A stretch of DNA of 64,000 bases from Candidatus Kaistella beijingensis. Lineage in GTDB: Bacteria > Bacteroidota > Bacteroidia > Flavobacteriales > Weeksellaceae. Location of the stretch: NCBI RefSeq assembly GCF_020084865.1, contig NZ_CP071953.1, positions 1,426,001-1,490,000 of the forward strand, read 5' to 3'. Numbering within the stretch: position 1 is the first letter of the stretch; each line of letters starts with the position of its first letter. Below are positions 43,088-52,236 of this stretch, piece by piece. Both the position numbers and the translations under genes were made by a program. The notes beneath the pieces are model-generated. The model saw only the letters and a list, made by a program, of their open reading frames with translations, was not told where the DNA came from and made no database searches.

Positions 43088-43948
43088 TTATATTTTGTTG
43101 TTCTTTTCTTGAATTTTCTTTACCTCTTTCAAGATTTTCTTTTCTTCACTTTCTAATCTTCTTTCTACTTTTTTGACATCTTCTGCTGGTGGAAGTTGTT
43201 CTGGTTTTACACCTCTATCGTGTAACATTTTTCTTACTGCCAAATTATTTTCGATATGTTCTTTAGTAATTTGATTGTCGCCTTTTAAATTTTTATCTAC
43301 AACATTATGGCTTGTCAATTCTGTTGCAAAATCTTTTGCTTTAATTGTTAGAGTTGGAAGAAAATCGGCTAATGGTCGATTTGCAGGAACTTGCAAGATA
43401 CGTTTCATATCGTTTGTGGTTCTTCCTCCAAATAACGCTTGGTCTCCTTTTGAACGAATAATTGCAAAGCTTTTATTATCAACTCCTCGTTCAAAAATAA
43501 TTCCTGATAATTTCTTTTCGGATTGAGATAGTTTTTCACGAGCCGTAACTCTTGCTACATCTAATAATCTTTTTTCTATAATTTCTTGTTTCCGAGTTTG
43601 AACTGCAAAATAGGTTTGAGCAAAAGCAATTTCTGATTTTGTAGTTGAATCACCATTTTGTGCAATCAAATAACAAGCGTATCTTGTCAAAGCAATATCT
43701 TCAATTGGTTTTTGGGCTCCGCTACCGATTTCGACCATTTTGCTGAATTCAGCAAAATGGTTTTTAGTATCTTCTCCTGCCTGTTCACAAGATTTTTCAG
43801 CTTTCTCAATAACATTTTTAAAATTCCTCCATTGAGAATATCCAAGAATGTTTTGTAATTCTCTTGCACTCCAACATTCTACGTCCTCATAATCGTAACA
43901 AGCATCTTCAAACTTCTTAAAAAGTTCGGATATAAATTCCTTTTTCAT
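43088..43948 (-). CDS. dinD: DNA damage-inducible protein D homologue
   Basis: The protein has 286 residues. ECWSARELQNILGYSQWRNF (about 24-43) is a BRO/ANT-like DNA-binding start. It continues HFAEFSKMVEIGSGAQKPIEDIALTRYACYLIAQNGD, the strongest DinD signature (about 63-99), and FAQTYFAVQTRKQE. The C-terminus is a charged coiled coil (about 240-286). E. coli DinD is an SOS-induced protein reported to inhibit RecA. Its place inside a restriction operon is notable. The ATG overlaps the stop of the preceding small gene by one base. Confidence 0.9.
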   Translation of the reverse strand: MKKEFISELFKKFEDACYDYEDVECWSARELQNILGYSQWRNFKNVIEKAEKSCEQAGEDTKNHFAEFSKMVEIGSGAQKPIEDIALTRYACYLIAQNGDSTTKSEIAFAQTYFAVQTRKQEIIEKRLLDVARVTAREKLSQSEKKLSGIIFERGVDNKSFAIIRSKGDQALFGGRTTNDMKRILQVPANRPLADFLPTLTIKAKDFATELTSHNVVDKNLKGDNQITKEHIENNLAVRKMLHDRGVKPEQLPPAEDVKKVERRLESEEKKILKEVKKIQEKNNKI

Positions 43949-44217
43949 CAGTTGATTGTATTTAATGTTTTTCTGAAAGAATGATATTTCAAAATTGTAT
44001 CGTAAAAATCATCATAGTTCCAATTCCCGTTTTCTTCTTGATATATCAATTCTGAATTAAAATCGGCTTTGAAAATGAATAATGGAAAATGATTTTTGTC
44101 CCAATTATTCTTATCTAAACAAAAATTTTCGGCTTCACTTAAAGTTTCAAAAATTTCATAAGTTGAACGGTCATCTGTATAATAATGCTCAACTGCATAC
44201 ATTATTTTTGTTTCCAT
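43948..44217 (-). CDS. Small acidic protein of unknown function
   Basis: The protein has 89 residues, rich in Asp, Glu, Asn and aromatic residues (ETLSEAENFCLDKNNWDKNH, ENGNWNYDDFYDTILKYHSF). No known domain is evident. It lies 3 bases after the DUF3883 gene and overlaps dinD by one base, so it is translated with them. A partner or inhibitor of a nuclease is possible, but nothing in the sequence proves it. Confidence 0.65.
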   Translation of the reverse strand: METKIMYAVEHYYTDDRSTYEIFETLSEAENFCLDKNNWDKNHFPLFIFKADFNSELIYQEENGNWNYDDFYDTILKYHSFRKTLNTIN

Positions 44218-44220
44218 ATT

Positions 44221-44991
44221 TTACCAATTTAAGTGTTCTGTATGATAATTAACTTGTATAGAACTCAACTCTTTTCGGTTGAATTTTAAATTTTTCAAAG
44301 GATTTTCAATAACATTTAATTGCGGTGTTTTTGATAAATTGCTAACTACTACAAGAAAATAATCATCTTTATATTCTTCGGCTTTGACAAATTCATTTTG
44401 TGTAATTCTGATTGAACCTTTTTTATTTCTTACACCTTTTATTTCTGCTAAAACAAATTTTTCCTGTAATTGAATTTGGAAATCATAACCATCGCCCCAT
44501 AATCTTGCATCTTGTAACAAGCCACTTTCAAAAACAGGAACAGCCTTGTAATTGCTCATAAAGAAAAATTCCGCTTCGTTTCCCGTTTCTTGTAATTGTT
44601 TGAATTTTGATTTTACAATCGGCTGAACTTCTTTTGTCGGAAGTATCAATTTTTTGTCGTACTCCTTGATGAATAATTTTACAATGTTTGCAAATGATGT
44701 TACATCTTCATTTCCGAAAAGACTATCAATAAATAACTTAACGTGTTCTCTTTGATTTCTTTGCCACCAACCTTTTCTACCATTTTCAAAATATGGGTCG
44801 AAACTATCTTGTCGATTTGAAACTGCTTTTTCTGTTTTTGCCAAGCCTAATTCTACAACAAATTTATTGAACGCTGTTTTTGTATTGCATCCAAATTCTT
44901 TCGCAAAAGCCAAATCGAATTTTGCTAATCCGTAACCAATCAAATTCATTATTTCTGATTGTCTTTCACTTTCGTTCAATTCATTTTCCAT
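44221..44991 (-). CDS. DUF3883 domain protein, likely PD-(D/E)xK restriction nuclease
   Basis: The protein has 256 residues. The N-terminal part (1-125) is helical and may bind DNA. The C-terminal DUF3883 part shows the nuclease core: Glu140 (GNEAEFFF), Asp170 (WGDGYDFQIQ) and the E-x-K pair Glu183/Lys185 in FVLAEIKGVR, followed by GSIRITQNEFVKAEEYKDDYFLVVVSNL. That order fits Mrr-like endonuclease folds. It overlaps the methyltransferase stop by one base (TAATG), as a cognate restriction partner would. Confidence 0.85.
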   Translation of the reverse strand: MENELNESERQSEIMNLIGYGLAKFDLAFAKEFGCNTKTAFNKFVVELGLAKTEKAVSNRQDSFDPYFENGRKGWWQRNQREHVKLFIDSLFGNEDVTSFANIVKLFIKEYDKKLILPTKEVQPIVKSKFKQLQETGNEAEFFFMSNYKAVPVFESGLLQDARLWGDGYDFQIQLQEKFVLAEIKGVRNKKGSIRITQNEFVKAEEYKDDYFLVVVSNLSKTPQLNVIENPLKNLKFNRKELSSIQVNYHTEHLNW

Positions 44992-46160
44992 TAAGTGACT
45001 TGTTTTAATGCGTTAGGGATTGCAGTGGAAATCCTTTTGAGAGGAACGAGCGAAAGATTGGAACGGAAAGCCCGACCGTAGGGAACGCCCAATTTCAAAA
45101 ACATTTTCTTTTCGAGAATGCTCAAATTATTCAACTTTTCAGTTGATGTATTTGACCATTGAAAAGTATCGGGAATACTCATCGTCAGCATTAGTTCCCT
45201 AATGCTGAAAACTCTGTTTTCTGATGGATGAACAGTATTTTGACTTGATAAAATGTCGTTTCTTGTATGTACGCAAGGACCTTCTCTATCCCAATACCAA
45301 CGAGCATATTTGTCTCCGTTTTTACTTTCGTTAAAAACAATTTTTCCGTCTTTAATTTGGTGCGGAATACGTTCTTTTTCAGTGTTTTGAAATGCGGATT
45401 CTCCTTCTTTCAAATTCTCAATCCAAGGTAACATTTTGGGATTGTATTCTCTAAACGAATGGAAAATATCGCTTTGAGATATTTGTCCCATTTCATTGAG
45501 TTCTTCCAATCCTTTAAAAAGTTTTCTTAATGTTTTTGGCTTTTGTTTTTCGGGAAAAATATCGAACGGACTAATGTTTTGTAAATCTTTTCTAACGCCA
45601 ATTACAAGCGTTCTTGTTCTGCTCGAATTGGAACCATAATCTTTGAAATTTACAACCTTAAAAAGTATATTGTAATGTCCTCCTAAATTTAATTTTATAG
45701 CTTCTTCAATTGTTTTTTCCATTCCGTCAATGTCGGTGCAAGTTGTATTTAAAAATGCTCTTACATTTTCAAAAATAAAGAATTTCGGATTGACTTCTTT
45801 CGTGATTTTTATGGATTCCACAACCAAAGAATTTCTTGTCAATTCTTCGTTTTTCTTGTGGTTGGCAACTGACATTCCTTGACAAGGTGGAGTAGCTATA
45901 ATTACATCAGGTTCGTAAATTTTGTATTCAGCTTGCCATTTTTTGATTTCTTCAAAAAGCTTGTTTTTGATTTCTTTTGTTGAAATGTCTCCGTCCAAAT
46001 AACCTGTATCGTATTTACATTTATTGTTAAACACTTGAATTTTCAAGCGTTTTGTCAAGATTTCGTTTGTTGCAATGCACTCAAAACCGTTTTGTTTGAA
46101 ACCAAAACAACCAACTCCCGCACTGCTAAATAAACTTATATATGTCAATGGTTTGTTCAT
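44991..46160 (-). CDS. DNA (cytosine-5-)-methyltransferase with an abnormal C-terminus
   Basis: The protein has 389 residues. Motif I is SLFSSAGVGCFGF (9-21), motif IV with the catalytic Cys93 is IIATPPCQGMS (87-97), motif VI is FENVRAF (130-136) and motif VIII is SSRTRTLVIGVR. The target-recognition part lies at about 190-300. The end is odd: residues about 357-384 (VPYGRAFRSNLSLVPLKR...) are encoded by a dispersed repeat, and the usual motif X (GEAVPxxIF-like) is missing. The enzyme may therefore be weakened or inactive. Confidence 0.88.
   Translation of the reverse strand: MNKPLTYISLFSSAGVGCFGFKQNGFECIATNEILTKRLKIQVFNNKCKYDTGYLDGDISTKEIKNKLFEEIKKWQAEYKIYEPDVIIATPPCQGMSVANHKKNEELTRNSLVVESIKITKEVNPKFFIFENVRAFLNTTCTDIDGMEKTIEEAIKLNLGGHYNILFKVVNFKDYGSNSSRTRTLVIGVRKDLQNISPFDIFPEKQKPKTLRKLFKGLEELNEMGQISQSDIFHSFREYNPKMLPWIENLKEGESAFQNTEKERIPHQIKDGKIVFNESKNGDKYARWYWDREGPCVHTRNDILSSQNTVHPSENRVFSIRELMLTMSIPDTFQWSNTSTEKLNNLSILEKKMFLKLGVPYGRAFRSNLSLVPLKRISTAIPNALKQVT
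45010..45090. repeat. Dispersed repeat inside the methyltransferase 3' end
   Basis: The stretch containing gcgttagggattgcagtgg and gattggaacggaaagcccg, ending in accgtagggaacgccc, is one I recognise as a high-copy intergenic sequence of Chryseobacterium relatives. Here it lies within an open reading frame. Confidence 0.65.
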
Positions 46161-46163
46161 AGT

Positions 46164-46490
46164 TTAGAATTTTATTTCGGTTTGTTTTACGTTCTTGCTT
46201 TTCAAATAATTAACTTTTTCTTCGGCTACAATTAGAGTTTCAGTCGAACAATTGTAAGCGTACATTTTTTTAGCGAATTGGTCACCAAAATATTCGGTTT
46301 TCAGTTTTTCAAAATCAAGGTCAAAAGCGGTTGCCAATTTATCTAATCGCTTTTCGTCAAATTCTCGTTTGTTATTTTCAATTTTACTCAAATTTGCAGA
46401 GTCAAGTTTGAGAAGTGCGGCAAGTTCAGTCAAAGTAAAACCTTTGTCTGTCCTTAATTGTCTTATATATTCTCCAAACGTTGCTTTCAT
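46164..46490 (-). CDS. XRE family controller protein of the island
   Basis: The protein has 108 residues. An HTH_3 domain (about 6-62) includes LRTDKGFTLTELAALLKLDSANLSKIENNKR, followed by a short tail ending KSKNVKQTEIKF. It resembles controller proteins of restriction-modification systems. It is the first gene of the operon, 3 bases before the methyltransferase, and a perfect inverted repeat sits over its promoter. Confidence 0.9.
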   Translation of the reverse strand: MKATFGEYIRQLRTDKGFTLTELAALLKLDSANLSKIENNKREFDEKRLDKLATAFDLDFEKLKTEYFGDQFAKKMYAYNCSTETLIVAEEKVNYLKSKNVKQTEIKF

Positions 46491-46508
46491 TTGCTTGTAA
46501 ATTTTAAC

Positions 46509-46552
46509 TTGTCAATCATTGACAAAGTTAGCTAAATATTTTAGTTCTACAA
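46509..46552 (-). promoter_or_regulatory. Promoter and controller operator of the island operon
   Basis: On the minus strand, TTG (46552-46550), a 19-base spacer and TAACTTTG (46530-46523) form a full promoter. A perfect inverted repeat, TTGTCAA-tca-TTGACAA (46509-46525), overlaps the -7 box and the start region, an arrangement suited to autorepression by the XRE protein. Confidence 0.75.
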
Positions 46553-46587
46553 TTTTTTTGTCGGATTTTTTTGAGCGTTGGGAAAAT

Positions 46588-46646
46588 TCAAGCTCTTTTG
46601 GTTTTTAGCGGTGGGTTTGTGCGGTTGGAAAACCAAATGTGCTTGA
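46588..46646. repeat. Right flanking hairpin of the defence island
   Basis: TTCAAGC-tc-TTTTGGTTTT pairs with AAAACCAAA-tgt-GCTTGAA. The TC/TGT internal loop and the GTGCGGTTGGAAAA loop match the left element at 40859-40921, while both stems differ by changes on both sides that keep pairing. Confidence 0.75.
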
Positions 46647-46826
46647 ATGTGCGGTGGGTTTTAGAGTGAGGAATAACAAACGCAATAGACGCAAAGTTGC
46701 TTTGATAATAATGCTGCTTTTCTTGAAACTGTTAAGTACTCAAAGGCGTTACACTTAGCAACGAAACTCTTAATAATTATATAATTAAAAAACTCGTATC
46801 TCTAATCCCGTAACTCGCAACTCGCA

Positions 46827-47321
46827 TCACTTTCTAAAACTCCACGGTGAAACTGCATTTGGGTCGCTCCATAAACCGACTTTGTTTTTCATCGCCAATT
46901 CCTCTAATCTTGCATATTCTAAATTGGAAGAATATTTTTTGTAATACCATGCTAAACCTGATTTCACCATTTCTTTGTTGACATTAGTTCCGTCTTCCAA
47001 AATAATTTCAGAAATCAGTCTGCCTCTGGAATCGTAATTCCCATTTCTGCCGTTGCTGATTATGGTGACATTTTTCCCAAAACACAAATCCGAAAGTTTT
47101 TCTTTTGATTTCGTTCCGAAAGGTTGTCTTTTTTCAGGCGCGTCGATGTGTTCAAGCCGAATATTGATCGGGAACTGGTAATACAGTCCTTCCACGGTGT
47201 CGCCATCTTTCACACCGATGATTTTCATTTTTAGAACGACTTGGTTTTTTTGGAGGTGGAAAGTTCCGGGAATTAATGAATTACTTGAGAATAACAGGAA
47301 TAGGAAAAATATTTTATTCAT
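46827..47321 (-). CDS. Secreted thermonuclease family protein
   Basis: The protein has 164 residues. A signal peptide (MNKIFFLFLLFSSNSLIPGTF) precedes an SNase-like OB-fold domain: VKDGDTVEGLYY, IRLEHIDAPEKRQPFG, SDLCFGKNVTIISNG, NYDSRGRLISEI and MVKSGLAWYYKKYSS. Residues for calcium binding and the catalytic Arg/Glu pattern (IRL, DSRGR) appear present. It cleaves DNA or RNA outside the cytosol. It stands on the right flank of the island but looks like a host gene. Confidence 0.92.
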   Translation of the reverse strand: MNKIFFLFLLFSSNSLIPGTFHLQKNQVVLKMKIIGVKDGDTVEGLYYQFPINIRLEHIDAPEKRQPFGTKSKEKLSDLCFGKNVTIISNGRNGNYDSRGRLISEIILEDGTNVNKEMVKSGLAWYYKKYSSNLEYARLEELAMKNKVGLWSDPNAVSPWSFRK

Positions 47322-47398
47322 TATTTATTTAGGAAAATTGAAAAACTCGTTTATAAATTAAAATTTTCATCATTAGTAGAAAAATTCAAATATAAATG

Positions 47399-47428
47399 AA
47401 AAAATCCCAACTTCACAGTCGGGATTTC
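47399..47428 (-). terminator. Intrinsic terminator after the DUF3467 gene
   Basis: On the minus strand, ATCCCGACTG, tgaag, TTGGGAT is followed by six T. It ends the rpoB-rpoC-DUF3467 transcript. Confidence 0.82.
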
Positions 47429-47450
47429 TATATTTAACTTTCAGGAAAAA

Positions 47451-47756
47451 TTACGCCTGAACGTTGTTTTGTCCTAATACGAAAGGTTCAACTTCTTTGA
47501 TTTCTCCAAATTGCTGTTCGTAGTTTGCGATGTTTTGTTGCAATGCAGAAAGAACTCTTTTTGCATGAAGTGGAGCCAAGATTACTCTTGATCTTACTTT
47601 CGCTTGCTGAACTCCCGGCATTAACTGGATGAAATCCACTACAAATTCAGATGGAGAGTGGTTCACTAAAGCCAAGTTTGCATAAACTCCTGCAGCTACC
47701 ATTTCGTTCAATTCGATGTTGATGTTGTTTGGATCTTGATTTTGATTGTTGTCCAT
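47451..47756 (-). CDS. DUF3467 domain-containing protein
   Basis: The protein has 101 residues. INIELNEMVAAGVYANLALVNHSPSEFVVDFIQLMPG and RSRVILAPLHAKRVLSALQQNI are the DUF3467 hallmarks. It is encoded directly after rpoC in this strain, and I know this position from other Bacteroidota. A link to transcription is suggested by location only. It ends with a short Gln/Asn tail. Confidence 0.9.
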   Translation of the reverse strand: MDNNQNQDPNNINIELNEMVAAGVYANLALVNHSPSEFVVDFIQLMPGVQQAKVRSRVILAPLHAKRVLSALQQNIANYEQQFGEIKEVEPFVLGQNNVQA

Positions 47757-47778
47757 TTTGTTTCTTTTGTTTTATGTT

Positions 47779-47862
47779 ATTTGATATTGTTTGATTTGGT
47801 TTGATTTGGTTCGAAAGCCTGAACAATATCAAACTTTCAAACCAATTTCAAACTATTTCAAA
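47779..47862. repeat. 10-bp period TTTGATTTGG / CAAACTTT repeat
   Basis: Between rpoC and the DUF3467 gene, copies of ttgatttggt with a period of ten are followed by the complementary aatatcaaac and aatttcaaac words. The word family is the same as at 10015-10077 and 10694-10742. Confidence 0.75.
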
Positions 47863-47866
47863 TTTT

Positions 47867-50800
47867 TTAATTGATGTCTTCGAATTCTTTTTTAGAACCC
47901 ACGATTACGTTTTGATATTCTTTAAGCCCTGTTCCTGCAGGAATTCTGTGTCCTACAATTACGTTTTCTTTTAGACCGCTAAGATAATCAACTTTTCCTG
48001 AAACCGCCGCTTCGTTAAGAACTTTTGTAGTCTCTTGGAACGATGCTGCAGACATGAAGGATTTGGTTTGCAACGCTGCTCTGGTAATTCCCTGAAGAAC
48101 CGGAGTTGCCGTTGCAGGAAGCGCTTCACGAACTTCTACCAATGCTAAATCTTCACGTTTCAGTTTAGAGTTTTCATCTCTTAATTCTCTTGCCGTAATC
48201 ATTTGTCCCGGTTTGAATTCTTTGGAATCTCCGGCTTCTGTTACTACTTTCAATCCGAAAACTCGGTTATTTTCTTCCAAGAAATCGTATTTGTGTTCAA
48301 GAGCGCCTTCCAAGAATTGGGTGTCACCTCCGTCCACGATTTCTACTTTGGTCATCATTTGACGAACGATGATTTCGAAATGCTTGTCGTCGATTTTTAC
48401 CCCTTGAAGACGGTAAACTTCCTGAATTTCATTTACTAAATATTCCTGAACTGCGGTTGGTCCTTTGATTTTAAGGATGTCATCGGGAGTGATGGAACCG
48501 TCGGAAAGTGGCGAACCTGCTCTCACAAAGTCGTTTTCCTGTACTAAGATTTGGTTGGAAAGTTTTACCAAATATTTAGAGATTTCTCCTGTTTTTGCTT
48601 CCACGATTAATTCGCGGTTACCTCTCTTGATTTTTCCGTAAGAAACTACCCCGTCGATTTCGGTTACTACAGCCGGATTCGATGGATTTCTTGCTTCGAA
48701 CAATTCGGTAACTCTTGGAAGACCACCGGTAATATCCCCTGCTTTTGCAGATTTACGAGGAATTTTAATTAAGATTTTACCTGCCTTAATTTTTTCACCG
48801 TCGTTGACCATTAAGTGAGCTCCAACAGGAAGGTTGTACGCTTTCTGTTCCACACCTTTGGAATCTACCACTTTCAAGGTAGGAACCGCTTTTTTGTTTC
48901 TGGATTCCGAAATTACTTTTTCCTCGAAACCGGTTTGTTCGTCGATCTCCAACTGGAACGAAACCCCTTGAATGATGTCTTCATACTCCACTTTTCCGGA
49001 AGTTTCAGCGATGATTACCGCGTTGTAAGGATCCCATTTCGCGATCATTTCACCTTTGGCAACTTTATCACCCGGCTTCACGAAAATCTCGGAACCATAA
49101 GGTAAGTTTCCGACCATTAGTGGAGTTCTTGCTGCATTGTCTGCAACCAAACGGAATTCCGTAGAACGGGAAACCACGATTTCAGCTTTTTTACCTTCGT
49201 CGTTTTCTGAAGTTACAGTTCTCACCTCATCCATTTCCACGATACCGTCACGTCTTGCAACGATGGATGGATTTTCTGAAATGTTTCCTGCAGTACCTCC
49301 TTGGTGGAAAGTTCTCAACGTCAACTGTGTTCCCGGTTCACCAATGGATTGTGCTGCGATAACTCCTACAGCTTCTCCCATGTGAATTGGTTTTCCGGTT
49401 GCCAAGTTACGTCCGTAACATTTTGCACAGATTCCTTTTTTCGCTTCACAGGTTAACGGTGAACGAACTTCTACCACTTCAATTCCGGCATTTTCGATTT
49501 GTTTTGCCAATGCTTCATCAATGATGGAATCAGCAGTAACAATCACCTCATCGGTTTCAGGATCGTAAACATCGTGAAGAGAAACTCTACCCAAAATTCT
49601 CTCAGAAAGTCTTTCAACGATTTCGTCGTTTTTCTTCAATGGAGCAACTTCGGTACCTCTTAAAGTTCCACAGTCGTCTTCGGTGATGATCACGTCTTGA
49701 GCCACGTCAACAAGTCTTCTTGTCAAGTAACCTGCATCCGCCGTTTTCAAAGCGGTATCTGCAAGACCTTTACGAGCACCGTGGGTAGAAATAAAGTATT
49801 CCAAAATTGATAGACCTTCCTTAAAGTTAGCCACAATCGGGTTTTCGATAATTTCTGCTCCGGTAGAACCTGCTTTTTGTGGTTTTGCCATCAAACCTCT
49901 CATTCCGGATAACTGACGAATCTGTTCTTTTGAACCCCTCGCTCCGGAATCAAGCATCATATAAACAGAGTTGAATCCACCTTGGTCGGTTTTCATTCTG
50001 CTCATAATCATCTCGGTTAATCCTGCGTTGGTATTCGTCCAAACGTCGATTACCTGGTTGTAACGTTCTGTGTCTGTGATAAGACCCATGTTATAGTTTG
50101 CCTTGATTTCATCCACATTTTCTACTGCTGTTGCAATCATGGTTTTCTTTTCTGCAGGAATCACGATGTCTCCCAATGAGAAAGAAAGTCCACCTTTGAA
50201 CGCGTTTGAATATCCAAGGTTTTTCATATCATCCAAGAACTTCACGGTAGTTGGGAAATCTGTATCCGCCAAAATTCTACCGATAACGTTTCTCAAAGAT
50301 TTTTTAGTCAAAAGTTCATTGACGTATCCCACTTCTTTAGGAACGATTTGGTTGAACAAAATTCTACCAACAGTAGTTTCCGTGAGTTTCGTTACCAAAG
50401 CACCGTTTTCTTTGATTGGCAATCTGCATCTTACTTTTGCATTTAAAGAAACTTGTCCTTCAGCATAAGCGATTTCCACTTCTTCAGGGGAATAGAACGC
50501 CAAACATTCACCTTTTACTTTGTAATCTTCTGTTGAATGTGCTTCTTTAGTCATGAAATAAAGACCAAGAACCATGTCCTGAGAAGGAACCGTGATTGGA
50601 GAACCGTTTGCAGGGTTCAAAATATTTTGAGAACCCAACATTAGCAACTGCGCTTCCAAAATTGCTTCCGGTCCTAAAGGTAAGTGAACCGCCATTTGGT
50701 CACCATCGAAATCCGCGTTGAATGCTGTAGTTACCAATGGGTGAAGTTGAATCGCTTTCCCTTCAATCATTTTTGGTTGGAATGCTTGAATACCAAGTCT

Positions 50801-52132
50801 GTGAAGCGTAGGTGCCCTATTCAAAAGTACTGGGTGACCTTTCATCACGTTTTCCAAAATATCGTAAACAACAGGTTCTTTTCTGTCGATGATACGTTTT
50901 GCTGATTTTACGGTTTTTACAATTCCTCTTTCGATTAATTTTCTGATGATGAACGGTTTGTACAGTTCTGCCGCCATATCTTTAGGAATACCACATTCGT
51001 GAAGTTGAAGGTTTGGACCAACAACAATTACCGAACGTGCAGAATAATCTACCCTTTTTCCTAATAAGTTCTGACGGAAACGACCTTGTTTTCCTTTCAA
51101 TGAATCAGAAAGTGATTTCAATGGTCTGTTTGATTCAGATTTTACTGCAGAAGATTTTCTTGTGTTATCGAATAATGAATCTACAGATTCCTGCAACATT
51201 CTCTTTTCGTTTCTTAAGATCACTTCAGGAGCTTTAATTTCCAAAAGTCTCTTCAAACGGTTGTTTCTGATGATAACTCTTCTGTAAAGGTCATTCAAAT
51301 CCGAAGTCGCGAAACGACCACCATCCAATGGAACCAAAGGTCTTAGTTCAGGTGGAATTACGGGAAGAACTCTCATAATCATCCATTCAGGACGGTTGAT
51401 CATTCTTGTGTTTGCTCCTCTTAAAGCTTCTACAACGTTAAGACGCTTTAAAGCTTCTGTTCTTCTTTGTTTTGAAGATTCGTTGTGAGCTTTGTGACGA
51501 AGGTCGAAAGACAACGCATCCAAATCGATTCTTCTCAATAATTCTTCCACCGCTTCTGCTCCCATTTTGGCAACAAATTTATTCGGGTCGGAATCATCAA
51601 GATATTGGTTTTCAGCAGGAAGCGTATCTAGGATATCCAAATATTCTTCCTCTGTTAAAAATTCTTTGTCCTCGAAATCGGAACCATCTGCTTTCTTTGC
51701 AATTCCCGGTTGAATCACGACATATCTTTCGTAATAGATAATCATGTCCAACTTTTTGGACGGCAATCCAAGAAGGTAACCGATTTTGTTCGGCAATGAA
51801 CGGAAATACCAAATGTGTGCTACAGGAACGACCAAATTGATGTGCCCGATTCTTTCACGACGCACTTTCTTTTCGGTAACTTCTACCCCACATCTGTCGC
51901 ACACGATTCCTTTGTAACGGATTCTTTTGTATTTTCCACAAGCACATTCGTAATCCTTTACAGGCCCGAAGATTTTTTCGCAGAAAAGACCGTCACGTTC
52001 AGGTTTGTGCGTTCTGTAGTTAATGGTTTCCGGTTTTAAGACTTCACCTCTTGAATCCTGTAAAATAGATTCGGGAGAAGCAAGACCGATCGTAATTCTG
52101 TTGAAATTACTTGTTTTATTTTTATTTGACAT
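47867..52132 (-). CDS. rpoC: DNA-directed RNA polymerase subunit beta'
   Basis: The protein has 1421 residues. It has the N-terminal zinc ribbon [23 protein letters not shown] (about 62-84), the catalytic metal loop [15 protein letters not shown] (about 470-484) and the second zinc site [16 protein letters not shown] (about 897-912). The trigger-loop area includes [18 protein letters not shown] (about 931-948). The length suits a Bacteroidota beta' subunit, with its lineage insert between the C-terminal segments. It follows rpoB after 104 bases of repeat DNA. Confidence 0.98.
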   Translation of the reverse strand: MSNKNKTSNFNRITIGLASPESILQDSRGEVLKPETINYRTHKPERDGLFCEKIFGPVKDYECACGKYKRIRYKGIVCDRCGVEVTEKKVRRERIGHINLVVPVAHIWYFRSLPNKIGYLLGLPSKKLDMIIYYERYVVIQPGIAKKADGSDFEDKEFLTEEEYLDILDTLPAENQYLDDSDPNKFVAKMGAEAVEELLRRIDLDALSFDLRHKAHNESSKQRRTEALKRLNVVEALRGANTRMINRPEWMIMRVLPVIPPELRPLVPLDGGRFATSDLNDLYRRVIIRNNRLKRLLEIKAPEVILRNEKRMLQESVDSLFDNTRKSSAVKSESNRPLKSLSDSLKGKQGRFRQNLLGKRVDYSARSVIVVGPNLQLHECGIPKDMAAELYKPFIIRKLIERGIVKTVKSAKRIIDRKEPVVYDILENVMKGHPVLLNRAPTLHRLGIQAFQPKMIEGKAIQLHPLVTTAFNADFDGDQMAVHLPLGPEAILEAQLLMLGSQNILNPANGSPITVPSQDMVLGLYFMTKEAHSTEDYKVKGECLAFYSPEEVEIAYAEGQVSLNAKVRCRLPIKENGALVTKLTETTVGRILFNQIVPKEVGYVNELLTKKSLRNVIGRILADTDFPTTVKFLDDMKNLGYSNAFKGGLSFSLGDIVIPAEKKTMIATAVENVDEIKANYNMGLITDTERYNQVIDVWTNTNAGLTEMIMSRMKTDQGGFNSVYMMLDSGARGSKEQIRQLSGMRGLMAKPQKAGSTGAEIIENPIVANFKEGLSILEYFISTHGARKGLADTALKTADAGYLTRRLVDVAQDVIITEDDCGTLRGTEVAPLKKNDEIVERLSERILGRVSLHDVYDPETDEVIVTADSIIDEALAKQIENAGIEVVEVRSPLTCEAKKGICAKCYGRNLATGKPIHMGEAVGVIAAQSIGEPGTQLTLRTFHQGGTAGNISENPSIVARRDGIVEMDEVRTVTSENDEGKKAEIVVSRSTEFRLVADNAARTPLMVGNLPYGSEIFVKPGDKVAKGEMIAKWDPYNAVIIAETSGKVEYEDIIQGVSFQLEIDEQTGFEEKVISESRNKKAVPTLKVVDSKGVEQKAYNLPVGAHLMVNDGEKIKAGKILIKIPRKSAKAGDITGGLPRVTELFEARNPSNPAVVTEIDGVVSYGKIKRGNRELIVEAKTGEISKYLVKLSNQILVQENDFVRAGSPLSDGSITPDDILKIKGPTAVQEYLVNEIQEVYRLQGVKIDDKHFEIIVRQMMTKVEIVDGGDTQFLEGALEHKYDFLEENNRVFGLKVVTEAGDSKEFKPGQMITARELRDENSKLKREDLALVEVREALPATATPVLQGITRAALQTKSFMSAASFQETTKVLNEAAVSGKVDYLSGLKENVIVGHRIPAGTGLKEYQNVIVGSKKEFEDIN

Positions 52133-52145
52133 AACTTTTTTAAAA

Positions 52146-52236
52146 ATTAATTAAGAGATTATGAGATTAAGTGATTAAGAAATTACCACCTCATTTATTC
52201 CCACTCCAATTTCTTAATTTCCTAATTTCTTAATTT
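52146..52236. repeat. Short-period GATTAAG / CTTAATTTC repeat
   Basis: Between rpoB and rpoC, gagattatgagattaagtgattaag words occupy one half and the complementary aatttcttaatttcctaattt words the other. The halves could pair in the transcript between the two genes. Confidence 0.75.

Larger units (their letters stand above)
46491..46826. other. Upstream region of the island operon
   Basis: From left to right there are the operon promoter/operator, the right flanking hairpin, the words aacaaacgcaatagacgcaaag, and ctcg-type short repeats before the nuclease gene. I see no gene in it. Confidence 0.7.

Noticed and set aside
40859..46646. A classical integron cassette array
   Set aside because: The hairpins look attC-like in design, but there is no integrase, no clear inverted R boxes, and the cargo is a multi-gene operon; I keep this only as a hypothesis.
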